Assembly (NCBI GenBank): GCA_043766985.1 | Contig: JAYUHM010000042.1 | Coordinates: 15,882 to 79,881, forward strand | DNA from: JAAFIP01 sp043766985 | GTDB taxonomy: Bacteria; Pseudomonadota; Gammaproteobacteria; Burkholderiales; Burkholderiaceae_C | Direction: 5' to 3' | Length of the DNA stretch: 64,000 nucleotides | In this document: positions 51,039 through 57,891 of the stretch, piece by piece | Numbering within the stretch: position 1 is the first letter of the stretch | How the letters are laid out: the number at the start of each line of letters is the position of its first letter | Position numbers and translations under genes: made by a program | The notes under the pieces: generated by a model | What the model was told of the DNA's origin: nothing | The model's database searches: none | Seen by the model: the letters and a program-made list of their open reading frames with translations, nothing else

Positions 51039-51164
51039 TCACACGGGTCGTGCTGTTGTAAATTTCATCTGGTCGGGCATAAAACTGGTCTTGCAGTCTT
51101 GCACTCCTGCGGGAAGCAGCGCCACTGGGTTGCGTTTACGGCTCTGGGTGTGCTTTTCCAGGCG
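51039..51164 (-). pseudogene. Remnant of an Lrp/AsnC-family regulator gene, internally deleted
   Basis: Encodes RLEKHTQSRKRNPVALLPA joined to GVQDCKTSFMPDQMKFTT and ending TARPV before a stop. The intact gene at 51857-52336 has RLEKHSESHKRNPMDLFSA, then 44 further residues, then SVQDCKTSFMLDQVKSTT and TAVPV. The remnant is thus the C-terminal part of a close paralogue with an in-frame loss of those 44 residues; both end points in the intact gene encode Ser-Val-Gln, consistent with deletion between short direct repeats. The N-terminal DNA-binding half is absent; no start or ribosome site. Confidence 0.8.
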
Positions 51165-51220
51165 CTTGAACCCTTCGCGGCACGCCGCTGAGGGCAGCGT
51201 ACATTGGTAGCGTTTTTGGC

Positions 51221-51251
51221 AAAAAAATGCCCTCGCAACCGAGGGCATTTT
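51221..51251 (-). terminator. Rho-independent terminator after the double-glycine peptide gene
   Basis: Arms ATGCCCTCG (51227-51235) and CGAGGGCAT (51240-51248) with a 4-base loop CAAC, extended by AAA/TTT pairs; on the minus strand it is followed by a run of seven T. It lies 32 bases past the peptide gene stop. Confidence 0.9.
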
Positions 51252-51282
51252 GTAGGCTGGCGGGGTGCGCCCGCCAGATGGC

Positions 51283-51477
51283 TCAACTACTACTGGCGCT
51301 GTTGCTGCTAGCGGCGCCGTTGCTACTGGCAGCACTGTGCCCACTGGAGGCAGCGCCCCCCATCGGGCTGCCATTTGACGATGCCGCGTTGGACGATGCA
51401 GCACTGCTGCAATGGCCGCTTGAACCGCCCTTGCCACCCGAGACTAACTCCATTTCTTCCAAGGTTAAAACTTTCAT
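51283..51477 (-). CDS. Putative secreted peptide precursor with double-glycine leader (bacteriocin/microcin-like)
   Basis: 64 aa. The leader MKVLTLEEMELVSGG matches the bacteriocin-type signal (LTxxEM/LxxVSGG) recognised by peptidase-containing ABC exporters; cleavage after Gly15 would release a 49-residue core of 20 Ser, 11 Ala, 8 Gly and 4 Asn, with a single Cys (GHCSS) and five AASS-N/G units. The five units use different synonymous codons, so the peptide, not the DNA, appears to be kept. A strong site AAGGAG stands 6-7 bases before the ATG and a terminator follows. No exporter, modifying enzyme or immunity gene is adjacent. The Ser-rich end recalls siderophore-conjugated microcins, but that is only a resemblance. 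No homologue known to me. Confidence 0.8.
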   Translation of the reverse strand: MKVLTLEEMELVSGGKGGSSGHCSSAASSNAASSNGSPMGGAASSGHSAASSNGAASSNSASSS

Positions 51478-51500
51478 AGAAATCTCCTTAAATATTAATA

Positions 51501-51540
51501 GAAATAGAAATAGAAATGCAAACCAAAGATTTGGTTTGCA
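51501..51540 (-). promoter_or_regulatory. Leader hairpin and TTTCTA tandem repeats upstream of the peptide gene
   Basis: Perfect 11-bp inverted repeat TGCAAACCAAA (51517-51527) and TTTGGTTTGCA (51530-51540). On the minus strand it precedes two and a half TTTCTA units (51501-51516) and then the ribosome site. It could be an attenuator hairpin with a pyrimidine-rich tail, an operator, or a translation control site; the tandem units could vary in number. Confidence 0.55.
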
Positions 51541-51856
51541 AAAAAATTACACATCCACGCAGCTTTGATGTCAATATGATGACAAGCAGCGCCCGCGCCG
51601 TGCCGGCTTGTTTGTCGCGTCAAACCGGGTCGCCATCTAGGCAAGTTACAAAAACCTGCTCTTGATGCAACTGGAAACAGCAATGCCACATGGTCGTTGT
51701 GATTTGACAGGCGTGCTGGGACGGGGTGTAACCAGATTGAAATAACTTGTTGCGACTTTGGTATTTCGTACAACGCGTACAACGGGCGTGTAAATTTAAG
51801 AAAAATTGGTAATTTAACGCGCCACGCAGTGGGCATTAGCATCGCCCAAGGCCGCC
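51541..51856. other. Non-coding stretch between the peptide gene and lrp
   Basis: No supported gene in 316 bases. One minus-strand frame stays open here but has no ribosome site or recognisable protein. A tandem 9-bp repeat CGTACAACG occurs at 51767-51784, and the region is AT-richer than its surroundings, as expected for the promoter of the peptide gene. No terminator is seen after lrp. Confidence 0.5.
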
Positions 51857-52336
51857 CTATACCGGCACCGCCGTCGTCGACTTCACCTGGTCCAGCATGA
51901 AGCTGGTTTTGCAGTCTTGCACACTGGGGTGTTTGAGCAGAGTGTCCATGATGAAATGCGAATAGGCGCGCATGTCTTTCACTACCAGGCGCAGCAGGTA
52001 GTCCATCTCGCCGGTCAGCGCCGCGCATTCCACCACCTCGGGCCAGGTTTGCACGCTGGCGCTAAACAGGTCCATGGGGTTGCGCTTATGGCTCTCGCTG
52101 TGCTTTTCCAGCCGCACGTTGATATAGGCTGTCAAACCCAGCCCTACGGACTCGGGCTTGACGAGGGCCACGTAGCGGTCAATGATGCCCGTGTCTTCCA
52201 GGCGCTTGACGCGGCGCAGCACGGCGCTGGCAGACAGGCCCACCTCGGCTGCGATCAGGTCGTAGGTTTTGCGGCCATCTAGCTGCAAGATGCGCAGAAT
52301 GTTGGCGTCTAGCTTGTCAAGCGCTTGGATGTGCAT
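51857..52336 (-). CDS. Lrp/AsnC-family transcriptional regulator
   Basis: 159 aa. Helix-turn-helix N-terminus LDKLDANILRILQLDGRKTYDLIAAEVGLSASAVLRRVKRLED, followed by the RAM effector domain (AYINVRLEKHSES ... VVECAALTGEMDYLLRLVVKDMRAYSHFI). Divergent from hpd-phhA with a 124-base gap, so it is probably the amino-acid-responsive regulator of phenylalanine/tyrosine catabolism. The end of its coding region exists again, deleted, at 51039-51164. Confidence 0.92.
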   Translation of the reverse strand: MHIQALDKLDANILRILQLDGRKTYDLIAAEVGLSASAVLRRVKRLEDTGIIDRYVALVKPESVGLGLTAYINVRLEKHSESHKRNPMDLFSASVQTWPEVVECAALTGEMDYLLRLVVKDMRAYSHFIMDTLLKHPSVQDCKTSFMLDQVKSTTAVPV

Positions 52337-52460
52337 AATTTGCAGGTTTATTGCGTATTTGTGTATTTTAACGCTTCAGAACGCTGAAAAATTGATGCTC
52401 CTTATACCTACACTGCAGTAACTACCACGCGGCGCGGCCGACAGACCAGGAGATGACGAC

Positions 52461-53579
52461 ATGACAGCTTGGGACAACCCGATGGGCACGGCCGGTTTTG
52501 AATTTATCGAATACGCTGCGCCCGACCCACAGGCTCTTGGAGCCGTGTTTGAGCGTATGGGCTTTAAACCCATTGCCAAGCACCGCCACAAAAACGTGAC
52601 GCTGTACCGCCAGGGCGGCATTAACTTTATTGTGAATGCCGAGCCCGACAGCTTTGCGCAGCGCTTTGCCCGCGCGCACGGCCCGTCCATTTGCGCCATT
52701 GCATTTCGCGTGCAAGATGCCAAGGCCGCGTACGCGCGCGCCAAGGCGCTGGGGGCGTGGGGCTATGCGGACCAAGCCGGGCCGGGCGAGTTGAATATCC
52801 CGGCCATCAAGGGCATTGGTGATTCGCTGATTTACCTGGTGGACAAATGGCGCGGCAAAAATGCTGCGAAAGACGGCCAAGGGCGCGAAGAGCCTCCGGC
52901 GCTAGGCGACATCAGCTTCTACGACGTAGACTTTGCGCCGCTGCCTGGCATCACCGCTGCCGACCTGAACCCCGCAGGCCACGGCCTGACGTATATCGAC
53001 CACCTGACGCACAACGTGCACCGGGGCCGCATGGACGAGTGGGCAGGGTTTTACGAGCGCCTGTTTAATTTTCGCGAGGTACGCTACTTTGACATTGAGG
53101 GCCAAGTCACGGGCGTCAAAAGCAAAGCCATGACCAGCCCCTGCGGGCAAATCCGCATTCCCATCAACGAAGAGGGCAACGAAAAAGCCGGGCAGATTCA
53201 GGAGTATCTGGACAAGTACCACGGCGAAGGCATTCAGCACATCGCCATGGGCTCCACCAACCTGTACGACACCGTGGACGCGCTGCAGATGGCTGGCGTC
53301 AAGCTGCTGAACACCAGCGAGACCTACTACGAACTGCTGCCCAAACGCATCCCCGGCCATGGCGAAAACGTGGCGGCGCTACAGGCGCGTGGCATTTTGG
53401 TGGATGGCAAGCCCGGCGAGTTGCTGCTACAGATATTCAGCGAGAACCAGCTCGGGCCGATCTTTTTTGAATATATCCAGCGCAAGGGGAACGAGGGTTT
53501 TGGCGAAGGTAACTTCACAGCGCTGTTTGAGACGATGGAGCTGGACCAAATGCGCCGGGGCGTGCTGGAAAAAACATGA
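52461..53579 (+). CDS. hpd: 4-hydroxyphenylpyruvate dioxygenase
   Basis: Fe(II) dioxygenase converting 4-hydroxyphenylpyruvate to homogentisate, 372 aa. Two VOC-fold halves: N-terminal GTAGFEFIEYAAPDPQALGAVFERMGF; catalytic half with Fe ligands His in YIDHLTHNVHRGRMDEWAGFYERLF, His in GIQHIAMGSTN and Glu in GPIFFEYIQRKG. Ribosome site GGAGATGACGAC lies just before the ATG. Overlaps phhA by four bases, linking tyrosine breakdown with phenylalanine hydroxylation. Confidence 0.95.
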   Translation: MTAWDNPMGTAGFEFIEYAAPDPQALGAVFERMGFKPIAKHRHKNVTLYRQGGINFIVNAEPDSFAQRFARAHGPSICAIAFRVQDAKAAYARAKALGAWGYADQAGPGELNIPAIKGIGDSLIYLVDKWRGKNAAKDGQGREEPPALGDISFYDVDFAPLPGITAADLNPAGHGLTYIDHLTHNVHRGRMDEWAGFYERLFNFREVRYFDIEGQVTGVKSKAMTSPCGQIRIPINEEGNEKAGQIQEYLDKYHGEGIQHIAMGSTNLYDTVDALQMAGVKLLNTSETYYELLPKRIPGHGENVAALQARGILVDGKPGELLLQIFSENQLGPIFFEYIQRKGNEGFGEGNFTALFETMELDQMRRGVLEKT

Positions 53580-54472
53580 CTGGCAGCCCAGTGCCTACGG
53601 CCAACCCTTCCCCCAGCGCCAAAGGCGCGGGCCAAGCCGTTCCCGTCATCTACGGCCAGTCTGATCGCCCGCCCCGTGGTGACTACAGCCGCGCCAACGA
53701 TGACTACACCAGCACGCAAAACCATGCCGCCTACATTGCGCAAGACCACGACACCTACCGCAGGCTGTTCGCGCGCCAAACGGCCTTGCTGCCGGGGCTG
53801 GCTGCACAGGCCTTCACCAATGCCCTGCCGCAGCTCGGAGCGGGTAATGCGATACCGCGTTTTGAAGACATCAACGCGCGCCTGCTGCCAGCCACCGGTT
53901 GGCAACTGGTGGGCGTACCGGGCCTGATCCCCGAGGTGCCGTTTTTCACCTTATTGTCACAACGAAAATTCCCCGTAACCACCTGGATTCGCACCCCGGA
54001 CGAGTTTGACTACATCGTCGAACCAGACCTGTTTCATGACTTGTTTGGCCACGTGCCGTTGCTGTTTGACCCAAGCTACGCAGACCACATTCAGGCCTAC
54101 GGGCAAGGCGCGCTCAAGGCCTATGCGCTAGAGCACGGCACCGCGCAAATCAAGGGCGCCGTTGAGATGCTGTCGCGCCTGTACTGGTACACGATTGAGT
54201 TTGGGCTGGTGCGCGAGGGCGATGCCGTGCGTGCTTACGGCGCGGGTATCTTAAGCAGCAGTGGCGAGTTGCAGCACAGCGTTACTTCGGCCGAACCCGC
54301 GCGCTTGGCGCTGCAAACGCCCGCCGACCTGCTGCACTGCATGGCGTCAACCTACAAAATTGACACCTACCAGTCGCAGTATTTTGTGATCGACAGTTTT
54401 GCCGCCCTGCTGGCGTTGACGGCGCCCGACTTTACGCCGTACTACCAAGCCCTGGCGACTGCGCCGCGCTAG
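53576..54472 (+). CDS. phhA: Phenylalanine 4-monooxygenase
   Basis: Pterin-dependent hydroxylation of phenylalanine to tyrosine, 298 aa. Fe ligands His154 and His159 in FHDLFGHVPLL and Glu208 in LYWYTIEFGLV; substrate loop TWIRTPDEFDYIVEPD. Compared with bacterial PhhA as I remember them, the stretch between the second His and the Glu is about eight residues longer; the extra part (ALEHGTAQIKGA) is encoded by bases including TAGAGCACGGCAC, shared with the dispersed repeat. No pterin-4a-carbinolamine dehydratase gene is next to it. Confidence 0.94.
   Translation: MTGSPVPTANPSPSAKGAGQAVPVIYGQSDRPPRGDYSRANDDYTSTQNHAAYIAQDHDTYRRLFARQTALLPGLAAQAFTNALPQLGAGNAIPRFEDINARLLPATGWQLVGVPGLIPEVPFFTLLSQRKFPVTTWIRTPDEFDYIVEPDLFHDLFGHVPLLFDPSYADHIQAYGQGALKAYALEHGTAQIKGAVEMLSRLYWYTIEFGLVREGDAVRAYGAGILSSSGELQHSVTSAEPARLALQTPADLLHCMASTYKIDTYQSQYFVIDSFAALLALTAPDFTPYYQALATAPR
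54125..54157 (+). repeat. Possible truncated dispersed-repeat copy in phhA
   Basis: Contains TAGAGCACGGCAC (54130-54142 region), a 13-base match to the reference copy at 11265, followed by CGCGCAAAT. Placed where PhhA appears to carry a few extra residues. Evidence is limited to this match. Confidence 0.3.
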
Positions 54473-54483
54473 GACATGCCAAG

Positions 54484-57400
54484 CTACAGCGCCCAGTTTT
54501 TTAATGCCTCGATGGTTTTGTAAGACAGCTCGGCGATCAAAGCCACCTGGCTGTCGGCATCCTTGGGCCAAAACCCCTGCTGGCACGACTGCTCCAGGGC
54601 AAAGCAGGCGTCAGTCAGGGCGCTGGCGCCCACATTGGAGGCAGCACCTTTCAGCGCATGCGCGGCGCGCGACAACGCGGCGCTGTCGCTGGCTTGGTAT
54701 GCATGCAAGATATCTTCTGCGCGCTGCGGTGCATCGGCAATAAACAAGGCAATGACTTCACGCGTCATGCTGCGCTCGTCATCGTCAAACTCCTTGAATT
54801 GCTCGAGCCGGCTCCAGTCCATCAAGACAACCTGGGTTTCTATGGAAGTTATGCCTAAAGCCCCCGCAGGTAAAGCATGAAGTGCTACTATTTTAGGAGC
54901 CGCACGGAGCACTACGGCGTATCTGGCCAAGGCCTCCGACAGCTCGTCAATGCGCAGCGGCTTGGGCAAAAAGCCCTGCATGCCCGCCTCAAGGCAGCGC
55001 TGGCGATCCTCCTCCAGCACGGAGGCCGTCAAAGCGACGATGGGTGGCGCACTGGCGCCGTGCAGGGACAAAATCAATCGCGTAGCCTCAAAACCATCCA
55101 TCAGCGGCATATTGGCATCCATCAATACCGCAGCAAAAGGCGTGCCTCGGGCCCTGAGAGACTGTGCCACCAGGTCGACCGCCTCCCGCCCGTTCAGGGC
55201 GGTTGCGGCCTCATAACCCAGCTTGGCCAGCATGGCCAATGCCACCTTCAGGTTGACTGCGTTATCGTCTGCCACCAAAATACGCTGGTTCTTGGCGGCG
55301 ATGACTTGCTCGGTGGTGTCGGTTTTTTCGGTGGAATGCAGTGCCGTGATACGCGTTAGCGCGTCAAACAGCTGCGACTGCCTGTAGGGCTTTAGCAGCT
55401 TGGCGTCAAACACTTTAGCGCCTTCACCGGTCGGCATGGTGCCCGAGGTCAGCGGCACGATATGGGCGTCGGGAGTTTGCCTGCGAATAGCCTGGGCAAA
55501 GTTCTGGCCGTCCATATCGGGCATGTGCATGTCGGTCACCACCACGTCTACCGTATTTTTGGCAAGCCAATCCAGCGCCTGTTGCGCGCGCTCAAACAAC
55601 ACCGGTTGCATACCCCAGCGCTTGAGCTGCTTGTCCAGTATGCGCAGGTTCAGCACGGTGTCGTCCACCAAGGCGGCGCGCTTGCCGTTCAGGCTGGCCA
55701 TGTGAAACATCGATGACTGGGACTGGTCAGGCGCATCAGCGTAGTCCAACCGCGCCGTAAACCAGAATGTGGAACCCTCGCCCAGCGCAGACTCTACGCC
55801 GACATGGCCGCCCATGATTTCGGCTAAACGCTTGCAAATAGCCAAGCCCAACCCGGTGCCACCGTATTTTCGGGTGGTAGAGGCGTCGACCTGAGTGAAA
55901 GACTGGAACAGCGCCGACTGCCGGTCTAGTGGCACGCCAATGCCCGTGTCTCTTACCCGAAACTCGACTAGCGCGCCCTGATTGGGTACAAAGTCTTGCA
56001 GCAAATTGGCGGACACAACGATCTGCCCATGCTCAGTAAATTTGATGGCGTTGTTAATAAAGTTCAGCAGCACCTGGCGCAACCGCGTGACGTCGCCGCG
56101 CACCCAGGTGGGCACGTGGTCGCCCATATCGGCCAGCAGCTCCAGGCCTTTCTCCCGGGCGCGGGGCGCGGCGATGTCGCAAGCCTCTTCTATGGTGGCC
56201 TGCAGATTAAGCGGCTCACTCTCCAAATCCAGCCTGCCAGATTCGATCTTGGAAAAATCCAAAATATCGTTGATCACGCCCAGCAACTGGTCGCTGGAGA
56301 TGCGCATGGTGTGCACATAGTCACGCTGCTCGGGGCTGAGTGGTGTGTCGGCCAGCAGCGTGGTCATACCCACCACGCCGTTCAGCGGCGTGCGGATCTC
56401 ATGGCTCATGGTGGCCAAAAATGATGCCTTGGCAAGCGCTGCACTTAACGCCTCTTCGCGTGAGGCCTCCAGCTCGGCGGTGCGCCGCCTGACGCGGACT
56501 TCCAAATGCTCATTGGCGTCCTGCAGGGCCACGGCGTGCGCTTCAATGGCGGCGCGGTTGCGCACAATTTCTTGCGCGCTGCTGCGCATGACTGCGGACA
56601 GGCGGTTCACCTCGCGTATGCGTGCATTGCGCTGCAACTCAGGTACTTCGCCGTGGCCCAGTTGCTCTGCAGCATGTGCCAGCCCGCGAAAGCGCTGCGC
56701 TAATCCGTAGGCCAACCAAATGGCCAGCGCGGCGCCGGCCGCCAAGGTCAGCAGCATCAACAGCACGGTCTTTTTAAGAGCCGCCTGTGTTTGCGCTGCA
56801 AAATCGCTTTCGGGCGCGGCCACAACCAGGCTCCAACGCAACCCCAAGTTATCGCCAAAGGGTTGCAAATTCACAATCAAGGCATCGTCACCTTCGCCTA
56901 CCCGACGGGAAAACTCGGCCCTTTGCGCCGAGGCGTTCATTGTTTTGCCCAAACTAGGGGCGGTTTGGGCGTAGGCAGCCCGGATCGTTTGGTTTTTGCT
57001 TTGATCGGGCTTGACGCGGTTGAGTTTGCCTTGCACTTCATCAAACAAAGCGTCGCCGGCGGAGCTGGCCACTAAAAACCCCTGCTCATCGACTAAAAAA
57101 GCGCTGCCCCGCGGGCTGATCACCGTGGCTTGCAGAGACTCCGACAGGCGCTTGAGAAACAGGTCGATCGCGAATACGCCCAGGGCGCCGCCGTCAGCAC
57201 CATAGACGGGTTGCGACAAAGTAATAAGCAACTGCTTTTTGGAGGCTGATGGGTACACTTGTGTGAACACGCGCCCTTTATTTTCCAAGGCCGCCTGGTA
57301 CCAAGGGCGCCCTCTGGGCTCGTAGTTTTTCCCTTCAGTCGGCAACGCCTGGCTGCGGTCACCCGGGGTTTGGGCCGAAAAGTAACGCAGGCCTTCGTCT

Positions 57401-57891
57401 CCTGCGGCGCGAACGCCCACGCGCATACCGCTGCTGGCACCTTGCGGCAAGGCCTCCACACCCAGAAACTCGCCTTGCGCTGTACCTAAATATAGGTAGG
57501 GCACGTTGGGCGTCATGCGCGTCATGGCAAACGCGTGCTGCTCAAAGAGCTCCAGCTTTTGCAGCATTTGGCGTGCGCGCACTACCTCTGCCTCGCTGGG
57601 TTGCTGCTGTATCAGGCCATTAAAAATGATGTGCGCTTGACCCATGTGCGCTTCCGTATCAAGCTGTATTTGCCGCGCGACGTCTCTCACTATTTTGTCA
57701 GACAATGCGTCGACAGCATCCAGGTTACTGCGGTACAGCACCCAGCCAACCAGCGCTGCGGGTACAACACAAAAAAACAGCAGGCTCGATAGAAATATCG
57801 TGCGCAGGGACCACGCGTGCGTTGCCTTGGCCACTTCGGCATCCTGCATGGCTATGGGCAACTTGGCCGGCTGGCTGACCGAACGCTGCAT
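54484..57891 (-). CDS. Hybrid sensor histidine kinase with periplasmic sensor, two receivers and Hpt
   Basis: 1135 aa phosphorelay protein. Membrane helix about 29-52, periplasmic dCache-like sensor about 55-370 (PRGRPWYQAALENKGRVFTQVYPS), second helix 375-398, HAMP-like linker and coiled coil 400-490, HisKA with His497 in MSHEIRTPLNG, ATPase with NNAIKF (613-618), DTGIGV and GGTGLGLAI, receiver 1 with Asp787 (VVTDMHMPDMDG), receiver 2 with Asp925 (VLMDANMPLMDG), and Hpt with His1078 (AAHALKGAASNVG). All phosphate acceptors are present. Its start overlaps the stop of the response-regulator gene (TGATG), so that protein is its likely partner. The signal is unknown; dCache sensors commonly bind amino acids or organic acids. 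Confidence 0.93.
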   Translation of the reverse strand: MQRSVSQPAKLPIAMQDAEVAKATHAWSLRTIFLSSLLFFCVVPAALVGWVLYRSNLDAVDALSDKIVRDVARQIQLDTEAHMGQAHIIFNGLIQQQPSEAEVVRARQMLQKLELFEQHAFAMTRMTPNVPYLYLGTAQGEFLGVEALPQGASSGMRVGVRAAGDEGLRYFSAQTPGDRSQALPTEGKNYEPRGRPWYQAALENKGRVFTQVYPSASKKQLLITLSQPVYGADGGALGVFAIDLFLKRLSESLQATVISPRGSAFLVDEQGFLVASSAGDALFDEVQGKLNRVKPDQSKNQTIRAAYAQTAPSLGKTMNASAQRAEFSRRVGEGDDALIVNLQPFGDNLGLRWSLVVAAPESDFAAQTQAALKKTVLLMLLTLAAGAALAIWLAYGLAQRFRGLAHAAEQLGHGEVPELQRNARIREVNRLSAVMRSSAQEIVRNRAAIEAHAVALQDANEHLEVRVRRRTAELEASREEALSAALAKASFLATMSHEIRTPLNGVVGMTTLLADTPLSPEQRDYVHTMRISSDQLLGVINDILDFSKIESGRLDLESEPLNLQATIEEACDIAAPRAREKGLELLADMGDHVPTWVRGDVTRLRQVLLNFINNAIKFTEHGQIVVSANLLQDFVPNQGALVEFRVRDTGIGVPLDRQSALFQSFTQVDASTTRKYGGTGLGLAICKRLAEIMGGHVGVESALGEGSTFWFTARLDYADAPDQSQSSMFHMASLNGKRAALVDDTVLNLRILDKQLKRWGMQPVLFERAQQALDWLAKNTVDVVVTDMHMPDMDGQNFAQAIRRQTPDAHIVPLTSGTMPTGEGAKVFDAKLLKPYRQSQLFDALTRITALHSTEKTDTTEQVIAAKNQRILVADDNAVNLKVALAMLAKLGYEAATALNGREAVDLVAQSLRARGTPFAAVLMDANMPLMDGFEATRLILSLHGASAPPIVALTASVLEEDRQRCLEAGMQGFLPKPLRIDELSEALARYAVVLRAAPKIVALHALPAGALGITSIETQVVLMDWSRLEQFKEFDDDERSMTREVIALFIADAPQRAEDILHAYQASDSAALSRAAHALKGAASNVGASALTDACFALEQSCQQGFWPKDADSQVALIAELSYKTIEALKNWAL

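Noticed and set aside
50858..51061. Plus-strand ORF of 67 codons between the GNAT gene and the lrp remnant
   Set aside because: It runs through a dispersed-repeat copy, has no good ribosome site and no similarity to any protein I know.
51495..52028. Minus-strand ORF overlapping the lrp 3' end and the spacer before the peptide gene
   Set aside because: Out of frame with lrp, no ribosome site, and no recognisable protein; open by chance through the spacer.
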